Below, piece after piece: positions 49,601 through 63,650 of a DNA stretch of 64,000 nt. Below the pieces are notes generated by a model. That model ran no database searches and had not been told where the DNA came from. It was given only the letters and a program-made list of their open reading frames with translations. Origin of the DNA: Tyto alba (Eukaryota > Chordata > Aves > Strigiformes > Tytonidae). Within the stretch, counting starts at the first letter, position 1; each line of letters starts with the position of its first letter. The translations under genes and the position numbers were made by a program. Where the stretch lies: positions 11,067,427 to 11,131,426 of the forward strand of contig NW_024881296.1 in assembly GCF_018691265.1 (NCBI RefSeq). The letters run 5' to 3'.

Positions 49601-52600
49601 CTCCACTTCATAGCCCATAAGTTAAAAACCAGCATTCTAAAAATAGTTTCTCTCCCAGTTAGGTCTTTTAGGTTTCTCCCCAAAGTTTCTATAGGGGCTT
49701 TCTTGAATACAGCAGTGCAATTTGATGATGGTTATATTCTGTCCTATTATTTGACTTCCTTAATTTACTCTTTCTTACATAAACAAAACAAAAAACCTCA
49801 TTTGAAGAGGAGGATACAGTCTGTCAGTGTGTTTAACAGTCTATCTTTTTTAATATTTTTACCCTGAAGCTACCACCATCTGGGAGTAGTTAGCATGAGA
49901 AAACAATAAAAAGCCAATCTATGTTCGTAAGACTTGTTGCCTGCAGTATTTGAGTGAGAAGATTAGCATCCCCATTCACTTATTTATTTATTCTACCCGC
50001 ACATAATGTTGTCATTTTTAAATCCAAACAGTTTGAAAAGCTCCTGCTGTTGCTTATGCGCTAAAGCCCAAGCTGAGGTTATCATGTTTGCCTTGCAGCA
50101 CCAAATGTCAATTTGCACTCCATAAAGCATTGTACGCCGTTTGTAGCTGTGTTTGTAGATGGCTGTAGGACATCAGCTGTAGCGAGGAAAGTACAGACAA
50201 CTGAATCTCTAGTCTTAGCAGGCACAGAAAAAACATTGATTTCTACCCCCTTGAAATTCAAACGCATTGGTAAGACTTTTTTTACCAAACCCAAGAGTTT
50301 ATGGATTTTGGTTTTTTTTTTTTTTTTCCCCAACTGATACTGTGTTCTTCTCCACTTGCCCTTGTGAGCATTCAGAGTGCGCACCCAGCATGTGCCTCAG
50401 GAGTGAAGTTTGCTCAGGTCTTGAAAAACAAGAAAATGATCCTGTTCCCAGGACAGTCACTGTGCAGGCATACATTACAGACCTGAATGGCATGTTTCAT
50501 TAAAATACCATTTTTGTGCAGCAAGGTTGGAGCCTCAGATTTTAGCTGCTTTTGTATTTCCCTTTTAATAACTCCAGCAGTAACTGTGGTTATTAACGTT
50601 ATTTTATTACACATAATAACATTGAAAGTAGCTGCAGTTATCTCAGTTGCTCATGTCAGTCAGAGCAAAGTTTTTCTGTTTGCTTCTTTTCTAATCCTTG
50701 TTCCTTGCACTTCCACAGTCATCAGGTTGAATCCAAAGCTTCTAGTCACACCAAAGCAACTCCACAAGCAGGATAACCGATTTATTTGGGCATCTAACTC
50801 CTAGTTTATTCTAAGGCTTTTTGAAAACGGTCTTTGATGGTTAATACTATCTGCTTTAACACCTGGTAGAAGGGCAAGTCTATTACTATTACCCAATGAT
50901 GAAGCCTTCCCAGTTCACAGGACTTCTCTTTATGTTCAGCAGGCCAGTTTAAACAGGATTATAATGATGCTCTTTACCTGCAACTGACCTTCTCCTTGTG
51001 CAACTTTTTTGGCTGGATGTGTGACTCAGCATTAGGCTATTAGACACCATAGCCTAATGTCAATAAATGCTGGAGGGATCAACACTTACATCTCAGCTAC
51101 TACATTACAAACCAAAGTTGGCTGTCAGACATAAAATTGTTCCAGCCAAGAATCTGTAGTGCTTTTCTCTTCATGTACCAAGTATCACACAAGACAGAGG
51201 AGCCAGTGAAGCAAAATATTAGCCCAGCTCTTAAACTGGCAAGAGAGCTTGAACATCACAGAGCTTCCCCTTGCTCCCCCCCAGCCCAAGGTTCCCACAG
51301 CTTTTCAACATTGCTGTGTGGTGCTCCTGCCAAACAGGTGTCTCTGCCTCCCCAAGGGCTGGTAACAAATGACTATCTGAGTTCAATTTGTGCAATGGAA
51401 ACTGTTTCCATTACAAGCATAAGTGAAATCTATCCAAGCAACTGATTCTGAGATCCCAAAGCCTGCATGTTTTCATAACCTATACTGACACAGCCTTAGC
51501 CTTTCCAGAGTCGGTCAGGTCAATGATTTCTTTGTTCTTCAGCTCATGAAACACGAGTTGGCAAACACCACCTTCACTAGGTCAGGTACCCCTCTAAACC
51601 CCCTGGTTTAGAGGCTTGAACCCAGGTCTACTCAGAGCTTTAAATTCAAGGGATTATTAGTGCAAGAGAAACACTGCAAAAAGCTTACACACACATTCCT
51701 TCCTTATGCATCATTTAAATACTGTCAACACGTCTTTCTTTGCAGTCTAGTAATTCCTACATTAATCATTCTGCAAATCAGTTTCGTACTGAACAGAAGA
51801 ATTGCATCATATTGTAACAATTTGATCCTCCTAAGCTGAGACTGCCAGAGGTTGATTAATTAACTGTACACTGTGACAGAACTGTAAATGACCTGGTGTT
51901 TTAAGTTGATCATGTACAATCAGAACATTTACAGCTTTCTAATACATTCCTCACATATGGGAGGACCAGTAAAGATAGTTTGAGCTATACTTCAGACTGA
52001 GCCTCATATCAGGTGTTCCTTTAATAAATGCTTAGGAACCAAGTCTGTATGTTAAGATGAATCAGCATCTCACCACATGACAATTTTGATGTTTTCTAGA
52101 GACATCAGTATACCTCTTAATCACAAAGTACACGACATGGTACTATCCATCCCTGAAAGAAGGTTCACTGAAGTCCTTCAGGGGAACTGAGAAGCAGGTG
52201 GCTGTAGGGGATGGGTATGACTGTCTATCTACAGAGCCCAGACTAGCAGCATTCAGTAGTAAGAACACTCTTGAACACCTGATTAAACTACAGTTCAAGT
52301 CTTGCCATCTGCATTTAGGTTATGATGACTAGGAATCAGTTTTGCTTATTTAATCAAGTAGTTATCTGTATCACGGATACAGTGCTTTCTGTAACAGCTG
52401 ACAGTAGTTTATCCAGGTGTTAACACTGCATTTGAACCATGCTCTAGCACTAGTATGGCCTGTTTAATCTTGCAGCTCAGATATCTAGTTTAATGAACCA
52501 TTTATAGGTATAGCTTTGCTCCTGTGTGACCCAACTTAAGCTTTGTTATTTCATTCAAAAATTCAGAGCGGCTGTGCAAGCAATGCTTCATTTAAGAGGC

Positions 52601-52700
52601 ACTGAGCTCAAATTCCCAGAATTATTCTAGGACCTTCTCCTAGACAGACTCTTAAAGTCTTTCCCCCGATTAAAACTAACATTCAACTCAAAACTTAAAA
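43666..52700. other. Intergenic, no gene recognised
   Basis: Nine kilobases without a recognisable gene. It holds a T/G-rich low-complexity run (49320-49377), C-rich stretches near 47020-47050, and many short frames without similarity. In human the intronless BECN2 gene lies between EXO1 and MAP1LC3C; no beclin-like frame is present here. Confidence 0.5.
49320..49377. repeat. T/G-rich low-complexity run
   Basis: About 58 bases made almost only of T and G, in the pattern TTTTGG/TTTTTGG, ending in poly-T. It is a simple low-complexity tract. Similar shorter ones occur near 40430-40470 and 50310-50328. Confidence 0.7.
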
Positions 52701-52705
52701 ACTTC

Positions 52706-52711
52706 TTTATT
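52706..52711 (-). terminator. MAP1LC3C: Candidate MAP1LC3C poly(A) signal, distal
   Basis: TTTATT on the + strand is AATAAA on the gene's strand, 307 bases beyond the stop codon, and is followed by a T-rich stretch in the transcript sense. An alternative hexamer lies at 52839-52844. Confidence 0.4.
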
Positions 52712-52838
52712 TTACTCTTAGACTTGGGCTTTAAGGACACCTTAGAATCAGTTACATAAAGATTGATATTGCAAAAAAGTGGAGGTGCAGTTCCAAAAAA
52801 ACCTCATAGTGTCTTCAAATATAAAAATATATATCCAA

Positions 52839-52844
52839 TTTATT
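52839..52844 (-). terminator. MAP1LC3C: Candidate MAP1LC3C poly(A) signal, proximal
   Basis: AATAAA on the minus strand, 174 bases after the stop codon. Either this or the hexamer at 52706-52711 could end the transcript. Confidence 0.4.
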
Positions 52845-53017
52845 ATTATCTAGGAAAAGTGTACCACCATTTCTGCCTCAAGCTGGTCCTGCCAGCTTTT
52901 GGGTCATGACTCCCCACTACAGAGCTCAAGAGCTCACACTGGAAGAAGCATCTCCGAGGTTCATGTCACAGGCATGATTCACAGCAAGCTGCTTTGTTGC
53001 AGCACACAGACCCAACC

Positions 53018-54657
<1,640 letters not shown>

Positions 54658-54728
54658 CCTTCCTTCCTTCCTTCTTTCTTTCTGTCCTTCCTTCTTCCTC
54701 CCTCTCTCCTTTCCTCCCCCCTTCCTTC
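54658..54728. repeat. 71-bp polypyrimidine/polypurine tract at the MAP1LC3C start
   Basis: On the + strand all bases are C or T except one G (54684), organised as TTCC, TTTC and CTCC units. In the sense of MAP1LC3C this is an almost pure G/A sequence that runs directly into the ATG, so it probably forms the end of the 5' leader. Such tracts are slippage-prone and can adopt triplex structures. Confidence 0.85.
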
Positions 54729-54785
54729 GCGCCGCGCTGCTCCCGCTGCCGCGGCGGCCCCGCGCCTCTTATGGGGGGCGGGGGC

Positions 54786-54813
54786 GGGCCGGGGCCGGGG
54801 CCGGGGCCGGGTC
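54786..54813 (+). repeat. Short GGGGCC hexanucleotide run
   Basis: Three perfect GGGGCC units (54791-54808) with a partial unit on each side (GGGCC before, GGGTCC after), preceded by GGGGGGCGGGGGCGGG. Five or more G-runs of at least three bases allow G-quadruplex formation on the + strand. It lies about 130-155 bp upstream of the MAP1LC3C ATG. Confidence 0.8.
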
Positions 54814-54999
54814 CCCGCCCCGGTGCTGGGGGCAGCGCCCGCCCCGCTCGGCGGGGGGAGGCCCCGCGGCGCTGCCGGCCGGCCGTGGGTGTCCCGTCGT
54901 GTGTTTCCCACCCCCCCCTCCCCGCCCCGCAATTTTTCCTCGCTCGAGGGGAGCGTGGGGTGTGCTGCCGGCCTCTCTGAGTCGGCCCTAGCAGCGTCT

Positions 55000-56000
55000 T
55001 TTTCCGTTCTGTGCTTGCTTTGGTATAAATTATCCGAGCTGCGAGACATTCTGCGTACAGGACAATGTAATGCTTTGTCAGAGGTCTGAGTGCCCTGCGG
55101 GGTGGTTGGAAGGTGCAGTTCAAGGCTGGATTATCTCCATCTGTCTTCCCTTTCCAGATGGTCAGTCCAGAAGGTCAGTTACCTTCTTTGTACTTAGAAA
55201 CTGCTTTTGGACTATTTATTCGGTTTTAGGGAAAAAAAAAAAAAAAAAACCCAAAAAAACAACCCTAAACAAATAAAAACACACACACACAAACACAAAA
55301 CAAACAAAAAAAACACCTGACATTTTTAATATCCTCAGGCTAACAGATTGCTTCCTTTCTGAATGACTTGGGAGGGGTGTTTTAACTCTGGTTTTGTCTC
55401 TAAGGCATGGTCAACTATTTAAGGGCTTCCAAGCAGACTTCAAGTCAATCTATTTGTCAAATATGAGACAGATTCTCTGCCTTTTGTATTGCTTGTTCAC
55501 CTGCTTTTACTTCAGCTGTCAATTTGTCTTTGCAGACAAACATGGCTCAGCAAGGAGTAAAGTTAACTCAAGGCTGGTTGTTGTGTAAATAAGTCATCTC
55601 AGTGAATGGCTGGAATCAATCCTCATTACTGATTTGTTTTCCTTATCTCTTTAAAATATAGTAGTTTTCATTTTATTTGATCTACTGGGCTAAGGGCAAG
55701 TGGAAGTTGCTAAGGTTTACAAGTTACCGTTTATGAGTTATGAGTTTGTCTGCTTTTTCAAGGCAAAATCCATGACTGTCACCTAAGATCATTTTGAAAA
55801 GGAACATCTTTGCCAAAGTGTGTGTGCACAGTGTATGCATATGTCATGATTTTCAACCAGTCTTGCCAGAACAGAGTTTCAGTGGCTGAAGTCGTTAGTG
55901 CTGCCGAGCTGTCCTTCCCTCTTGATCTGGAAGTGGTGTGCTTTAGTCACACTGCAAGCTCCCCCACGTGGCACTACGAATTTAATTGGGCAGAGAAGAC
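55000..56000. other. Intergenic DNA upstream of MAP1LC3C, no gene recognised
   Basis: AT-rich sequence resumes after the CpG island. It contains an A/C-rich low-complexity tract (55232-55316) and short chance frames. No exon of PLD5, the next gene in human, was recognised. Confidence 0.5.
55232..55316. repeat. A/C-rich low-complexity tract
   Basis: An 18-A run is followed by alternating A-runs and C residues, including a short CA dinucleotide repeat. It could be a decayed poly-A-derived microsatellite. No retroposon body was recognised on its left. Confidence 0.7.
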
Positions 56001-56029
56001 AAGATCTTTGATTTGAGAGTTTCATGATC

Positions 56030-57212
56030 AAGAGCTCTGACCTTGGAGAGGGGACTTGAGGCTACGCTGGAACGGTTTGGGTACAGCTTCTCCTTTTGAG
56101 CAGACGGCTGCATCAGGGCGAGTAAGCGCAGGGGCTTGCTTGCAAGGCTGGGTCTGGCTTAAGTTCTTTTGAGTAGAAGTGAGATGACAGACTGGGGAAG
56201 AGTGGGTGGAGGAGAACACGTGCCACAGAACTGACATGATGCCGTAACTGTCTGGTGAGACGTGTATTTGAGAAGATGAAGGAACAGAAGAATAATTAGA
56301 AGTGTAAAGAAACAGCATGGAAATAACATACAGCACAAGAACAAAGCCTGCAGGCGGCAGAAGGATGTGTGGAGATCAGAGAGTGTGTCTTTGGATCTGT
56401 GGTCAGTGTGGGGCTTCCCAGAGCTGTTCAGGAAGAGGGCCAGTTCTTCCACACACCCCAGTGGATCTGTTGGTTTCTGCCCAGTAGCTCCAGTAGAAAG
56501 ATCTGTGATCCACTGTGTGCAGAGAAGAGGGAATCTGCCACACCAGGGTTCTGCTTTCTGTGTCACCTCTTGCTGCACACAAAGTACCAAAGCATGGCTC
56601 CATACAGACACCAGCAGCCCTGCTTCCAGAGAGATGTGGCTTCTTGTCATAACCATCAGCTCCTACAGCAACTGCTAGAGAGAAAAACGAAACCCTGATA
56701 AGAAGCCAGACAAGAATTCCCAGTGAACCTGGTGATCAGTTACAGCTCTAATGTCTGTGAGAGCTAAGAGTGAGTTTAGGTAAAATCTCTTTGGTATGGA
56801 GGACAATGGTTAAAATGTGCATACGGGCAGGACTGACCGCATCCCCCCATTCCCTACCCTCTGCGCTGCTGGCGGGAAGGAGGTAGAGAAATCAGAAGCA
56901 AAGCTGAGCCTGGGATAAAGGGAGGGGTGAGAAGAAGGTGTTCTCAAGATGTGGTAATGCTTCTCATGGTCTGAGTTGTTCTACTTTGTCTGTTAAATGT
57001 TGTTGTTAGTGTCTATATTAAATTTGTGTTCTTTTTTCTTCCCCTAAGGGAGTCTGTCTTTTGCCTGTGACCATAATGGATGAGTCATCTCTCCCTGTCC
57101 TTATCTCAATTCACAGGCCTCTTGTTTCATTTTCTCCTTCTCAGTGCTGGGGGGGAGAGGGGAGTGAGTGGCTGCCTGGTTCTCAGTTTCCCTCTGAGCT
57201 CAAGTCACAACA
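56030..57212 (+). mobile_element. Diverged LTR-like avian repeat (+ orientation)
   Basis: The right half follows the order of a repeat common in bird genomes: GACTGACCGCATCCCCCC, then GCTGGCGGGAAGGAGGTAG, GGAGGGGTGAGAAGAAGGTG, an ATTAAA-containing AT-rich segment, GAGTCTGTCTTTTGCC, TCATCTCTCCCTGTCCTTA and GGGAGTGAGTGGCT, ending near CACAACA. Further left, blocks such as ACGCTGGAACGGTTTGG fit the same element, so it may extend to about 56.03 kb. I read it as a retroviral LTR. Identification rests on remembered pattern, the left edge is uncertain and no target duplication was found. Confidence 0.5.
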
Positions 57213-57419
57213 ACCTCCAGTTGCCATCTAGTGTTTCCTTAGAGAAAAATACCGAACACCTTTTTGAACGGTGAATTCTCCTTGAGCTTTGAGACTTCTC
57301 CTCTGTTCTTTCCTGCTCTGAAGCAGCAGGTTTGAATTACATTACTGTAGCGTGTGTGAAAGTTTGCATGACATTATCTGTGATCTGCTATGCCTTGGAT
57401 TGGTTATAATAAGCTCTGT

Positions 57420-57436
57420 AACAACAACAACAACAA
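57420..57436. repeat. (AAC)n microsatellite
   Basis: Five and a half consecutive AAC units. It is a short trinucleotide repeat and is included for completeness. Confidence 0.8.
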
Positions 57437-60400
57437 AGAGGTATAAAAAATGCTGAGGGTTTTGCATCGGTATATTGGAGTCTCTTCTTCCCCTCCGCAA
57501 GTGCTTTTGAACACTTGGATGTGTCGCTGAGGCACGACAACATACCCAAAAGCAAGCATCTGCTTTTCTCTAAGTCTGTGAGATGAACAGCACTGCTTTC
57601 AGGTGGACCTGTGGGCTATTGTGGAGCTGAGGATCAAGAGCTGCCTGCCTTACCCAGAGAACCGAGATGCTCTGATCAGACTGCTCAGGCAGCATGTGTG
57701 AGTGCTGTGAGGCCCTAGCCAAGATTTTGCCTGTTGTAGGAAGCTCACAGCTAAAATCTGGTGACTGCAAGTACATTCTGCCTTCAGAAGCCTCCCCAGT
57801 GCTGTCTGGTGCTCCTGTACCCTCCTGGTTAAAAGCCCTGTGAGGTTTGCGGAATAGGATTGATGAGGGCTGCAACTCCTGAGCCTGGGGGATTGAAGCT
57901 GTGCTCCTACAAAAAAACCTGACCACCAGGCTGCCTGCCCCTCCTCGAAGCTGCTGGGTGAATGCGCAGTACAGCGGCCAGGGCCAGGCAAGGCGTCAGC
58001 CCCTGCCCACGCCTGCCACCAGGACATCCGTAGGGTGGAGGCAGCGGCCGTTTAAATTGCCAAAGCTTTTTCTGCCAGAGCTGGGGGGACAGGGCTCCCA
58101 GCCAGCAGGCAGACTGAAGCTTGCTAGTCTGCTCTGCCAAACTAGCCGAACAGTGCGATGCCTAATGAAGGCAAACCCAAGGGTCAGGTTTAGTCAAGAG
58201 AAAAACTCAGTAAATGTAAAACTCTGGATGGCATTAGAAGTGATTTGCATTCCAGTGGACAAGATTCGCTTCACTTACATGGTGAAAAGCACTCTAGTAT
58301 GCCATAAACTGAGATTAGTTTTCCTTCATAAATCAGTATGCAGGTGCTACTGAGTTAATTCCAGTGTAGCAGAACATGGATGACAAACAGGGCTTCGCTC
58401 TGGCTATAAATTCCATCCAGCACTTAACAATCCTGAACACAAGTGGTTATGTAAGCAAGAGAGGCTGAGGGAGTAAGTGTAGAAGGCACAAAACAATTAT
58501 GTATAGTCTAACAATTTAAATATGAATGATACAGTGCTAGAGGGATCAAGATTTATTTATTTAAGCAGCCTAACTGAATAGGAAGAGAAACTGCAGCATG
58601 ATGTTCTAGGGAAAAAATCTGACTTGGCAAAATGAAGGCTTATTTGTCTCACTGGGAAAGCCTATGAAGTTCTACAGTATTATGCATAGTTATCTTAAAT
58701 ACGTGCTTTCATGAGGGTTGTCTAAAAGTGAAAATAAAATAGTCAAGTTGAGGGGTTTGAAAAGCCCTCAAGCAGTCAGACTTGGCCAGCCAATTTAATA
58801 GGTTTTCAGAGAGCCATTCTGAATATTTCCACACTCCCTGAACATGGTTACTTAAAGATAGGGAATCCTTTGTCTCCTTTTTCCCTTCTGCAACTCTGAA
58901 CCTGCCTGTTTCTCCTCCTGTGACACAAGCAAACCCACACTTGTTGGTAAGCCTGAAGTGATTGTGTTCCAGTAACTAACTTTCTGAATTCATAAGTCTT
59001 TACACCAAAAAGCTAGCTGGACTATTCTTATGTTTTAGGGGATGCTTAGTCTTATATCTCAGATTTATTGTTCAAACTCATCTGCTAATAAGACTCAGAT
59101 CACAAACTGAGCCTCTCTCAAAATGCTGAGATAAGTTTAAAAGTCACCAGTGATATTTCTGGATTGATTGACTAGTGTTTGTATGTACTTTTGGTTCTTT
59201 GTCTCCTGATTTTTTAATCCTTATATTGAACCTAGATCATACGTGTGATGGCTTTTTGGTGTAGCCACAAGGATTAGAAATGAGTTCTGTTACTTTCAAG
59301 TGAGAGACTACGTGACTATTTTGCACCAGATCTTGAGATTCTGAAATTAAAATGTCCCTTCTGCAAAAGAAACTGCGGTTAGACTAATTTCATCTCTCTT
59401 TCTTACCTTTAACTGTCCTGTTGGTGTTCAGCTCATTGTGTTGGAGAGTAGTTTCTTTATGCTAGTTTTTGGGTTCAAGTGCACTAATCGTGCTTTTGTT
59501 GAGTGCTTTATCTTCCATCTAAAGGTTTTAAGACCTCTCTCAACATTAATTCATTACATTTTCAACCTTATTGAGAGCACTGAGTAGACTGATGTGAGGT
59601 ATCGGTAGTTTTTAAGTTGTTCTACATAGTAAGTGCTTCTGTTTTAGCATTTTAAATTTGAGATCTAGATTCTCAGTAATCTTCAAGTGTTGTTCAAATT
59701 GGAGATTCTAACTAGATGTAAAAAAAAAAAAAAAATAAAAAAATCAGTGACTCTTTTTGAGGAAAGCTGGCATAAGATGGCAACCTTTCGGTCAAGGTCC
59801 CTGCAAGTACATCTTTGATTTTCTGTTTCCTGCTATACTAGTGGTTCACCAGCTTTCTGTCCCACAGGCGCTGAGCTCAAAGTCTAGAAAGATACTAAAA
59901 AGGGAAAACCATCACTGGATCCTCATTTTCCATTATCTGTTCTCTTGTTATCATTGCTAAGGTGCAGTGTATTATGTTTTCTGTCTGCAGAAGAAACAGA
60001 ATCGATGTTGTTCCTGCTAGCCAATTTCTTTGGTCATCTTTTTGAGAAACTGAACAAATGTTCCTCTGCACAGACAAGACACTTAGTTTTTCCTTGAGGT
60101 ATAGTGCTTCAGTTAATGGATTTCCCTTTGTAAGATATCATAACCTTCTGTAGTCATGGCTGCTTTACAGATAGCAATAATTGAATAATGCTGTTCAGAG
60201 TTTCTTGATAACAAGGCCCCTCTGTGGGATTGGGCCTGGTTAATGACTGCTGTTGCTGAATCATTGGCATTTTTAGGAGAGTGTGCATATTGGCTCATTA
60301 TAAGGGACTGCTGGTACTTCACATGCATACCAGCAACAGTTAATGCAAAGGCACGATAAAAAGAGAAAAGCTCCAAATTTAACTCTGATTAGAATTTACT

Positions 60401-63400
60401 GAGCATCTGTTTGAATAAATCTGATTTTTTGGATGTTTATTATAGGCTGAAATTCTGGGACACAATTTCCCTCTTCTGTTAATGTGTCTGCTGTTTGGCT
60501 TGGTAGTGCATTTGCATTATGTCTTGCTGGGTTTCGTAGTGCTCCTACTATGAGTACAGATCTCAGTGCTTGTGCCTTGGTGAGAGGGAACAGCATCCCA
60601 TGCTCTGCAAAAATGGATTTAAAAGTTGTGCTTTGTCCATATATGATTATAATCTTGTTTGAAGATGTTTTCCTTTCATACAGGGTTTAAAAGCATTTTC
60701 TCCAGTACGACTGAGTTGTTATCAGATAGGATGTCAGTGTCTTTATGTCCAGTCTGTTCCTGGCCTCCCTGTTGAGACTGCCAAGAATGTGTCAGACAGT
60801 GCCAAAAGGAACTATTGGGTTTTGGTTTGTAGATCCTGGAAACTGGTTTCTATTTTAACCATCAAAAAGGGTGTTATAACTGACGGAGAGCAGAGGATTT
60901 TAAAAATAGCTTTAGCATGTCCCTGTGAAGCTGGCAGCTTTGTTGTCATCTTGCTGGAATGCCTGACAGAAGGGTCAAGAGAGTTGAGCTCTCTTTCGGG
61001 GGCCGAAAGCATGTCTCATCAGGAGAGCAATGCACAGAGTTTTTAAGAGTGGCTGGGACCCTTGGATGCCTCCCTTTTCAGGTGCATGTTATAGAGGCCT
61101 GATCCCTACTGGGAAATTGCTCTGCACTTAATGAAAATCTGGATTCTTAGGGTGCCCTCATTAGGTACTCAGAAACTGTGGCTCTCGGGACTTGAAGTCC
61201 CTTTTAAATGCTTTCAGCAGAAATGTCTAAGGCTTAGATAGGTCCAAACCCCAAAACTATAGAAAAGAATGTGAATATAAAGGAAAGATTGAGTTCCTGT
61301 TCTATAAATTCAAGACTGTTGCTTAGTCTTAGAAATATTTTTTTAGGGAATTTTGTAAGATGTTAGGAAAAATGCCAAAATTAATGGATGCAAGAGAGAG
61401 GAATGTTGCTTAGTTATATTGGAAGGAGGACCCCTAGATAACTATTCCCAGTATTTCTACTGAATTGCGTGACTTAAACAAGTCCTGGAACCATGGCCAA
61501 GCCCCTGAACCATGTCATATACTTAGCTGCATAACAAAGGTGTTGCGGAGTTCAGTTAATACTCATGTGTCATGAACAAAGTTCTGTACAAATGCTAACA
61601 ATTTATTGAATATGAAAATGCTGACAAGTGCTTTGGACAGATATGGGATAGCTTCAAATCATAGCCCAAACATGTACATTAGCAGGTACTCAAAATCGTC
61701 TACTTCAGGAATCTAACTGGAGATGACTAAGTGCAGAGTCCACTCTCCTCAGGTTCTGTATATGGTCAACAGAGGGAGAGAGAGAAACTCTTACAGAGGG
61801 TCCGTTCGGTGTCAGTGCTCTCAACTGCCTTCTGCATGAGTCCTTCCCTTTACGTTGGCCACACTGAGCGCTTGATTTGAGAACCTGAAGTAGGTGCTGT
61901 GAATAGTCTGCAAAGAGCTCAGCGGCATAGGAGTGGGCTTGAGTTCTGCTCTAGTTCTCTTTGAGCTGAATTTCCTTTGACCAGTAACACATAGGTTTGC
62001 TTAGTTCCTTGGTGCTATCAAGTGAAATCGTCACAATAGGTTATAGCAATGTAATACAGCCTATATATTTTGAGTCTTTACCCTGAATTTTGGTTAAAAC
62101 TGTTACACAAAACATGCCTCTATGGCTTAGAGAAAAAAAGTAGAGCCTTGTACTGCTAACTATATGTGGGAAATAAATTTACAATGAAGCACTGAGGAAT
62201 AGTATGCCTAAGATACAGGTGGGATGGGAGACACTTAACAAAGGTCAGACTGGCAAACCCAAACATTCAAAACACTAGCTTCTTGCACAATTCACAGGCT
62301 TTAGTTTGTGTGACTAACATGTATGCAGTAGATAAGCCAATTCTTCCTGACCTTTGCAGTACTATGGTGGCAGTGGGCAATCTTTACAAAGGGATGAATT
62401 GTTCTTAAACCACAAATGGAACATATTGCATATGGGGAGGCTGTTGACTATGCAAAACATGTGCCACTGTCTTGCCTTTTGTCTTCTTGAGCAGGCCTAG
62501 CTGCTTTGGAAAGCAGAAGGCTTTCATCACCTATTTGCTTTCAGGTTCCCTATCCTCTTTCAAACAGTATCTTGAAAAGCAATGCAATGCTAGTTTCACA
62601 GTGTAGCAGACGAGCTGAAGGCAGGAATAGATCTACAATTGTTGCTGTTGGTGACTGTGGTCATCCAGTGGCCACCAGCAACAGAGAATGGCCTTTGCCC
62701 AGCCCCTCTGTGTGATTATCAGGGGACACTCTCAGAAGAATAAGAATCCTGTGTTGGAAATAATAATCAAGAGGATTTTTTTCCATGTTTCAAATGAAAG
62801 TTTAAGTAAACCAAATCTGAGACCTGGTGCAAGTCCCACCCTATATAAATGCGTAGATAAATGGGATAGATGTGATAGATGGCAATAGTAGAGTAATGAA
62901 TGGCTCCTGTTCATCTCTAAAACTGTCTCTGCTAGCAGGCTGTGATTTTTCCTTCAAACCAAACAGCTCCAAGAAGGCTATGATCAGACTCCAGAAGGAC
63001 ACAGTGAACTTTTAGAAAGAAAAAGCAAGAGTTGTCCTCCTTATCCTGTTTCAGTAGATCCTTAAATATTTCATCAGGTGCTTTTCTATATTACAGTATT
63101 CTTTCCTGCAGATAGCTTTACCTTTTCCTTTAGTTCTTCATATACTGACTGACTTACGTTTATTTGTGTGAACAGTATCGTGCTACGCTGAATTATGTTG
63201 AATATTATATTCCTGAAATACAGATACTGAAGTGTATTTACATATATCACTAAGATCTTATTGGGAGACCCAGTTAGCTTTGTAACAGCCGAGGCATTCA
63301 TTTGCATCATCTTTTTACTGTGCAACAATCAAAACAAATTAGTCAGACTCACTCTTGCTAATTGTCCCCGTCCCTTAAGTAGCATTAGCTCCATGCAACT

Positions 63401-63560
63401 GTTCAGTGCAAAAGCTGAAATGGTTTATTAATGTAAGAACTCTTCTTGCCTTTGAAATTTCAGTGTCCTCAGTGAACTGATTTAAAAAATTCTGTTCTTG
63501 TATTTTCTTTGTTGTAAGATGAGATGCTGTAATCACATCAGACACTGCAGTTTTTTGTGT

Positions 63561-63650
63561 GTATACTAGTATATATAAATGCATATTAGTATATATAATT
63601 CTAAGTATACTTATACACACGGAGACAGGTGTGTATATATATATATGTTA
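63561..63650. repeat. AT-rich TATATA repeats with local palindromes
   Basis: Two copies of AGTATATATAA separated by ATGCATATT, followed by GTGTGTATATATATATATG. ATGCAT and the TATATA runs are self-complementary, so the stretch can form hairpins or cruciforms. It is probably a microsatellite. Confidence 0.65.

Noticed and set aside
55024..55030. TATAAAT on the + strand just right of the MAP1LC3C CpG island, as a divergent promoter
   Set aside because: No gene or exon is recognisable downstream on the + strand; a single short AT-rich hit is not enough.
56159..56698. Overlapping frames of 66-165 codons on both strands
   Set aside because: They lie in the diverged LTR-like repeat, and neither strand shows protein similarity.
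57650..58353. Frames of 125 (-) and 150 (+) codons, considered as a PLD5 exon or a new gene
   Set aside because: No phospholipase-D motif (HxK type) or other domain and no clear splice sites matching a family exon.
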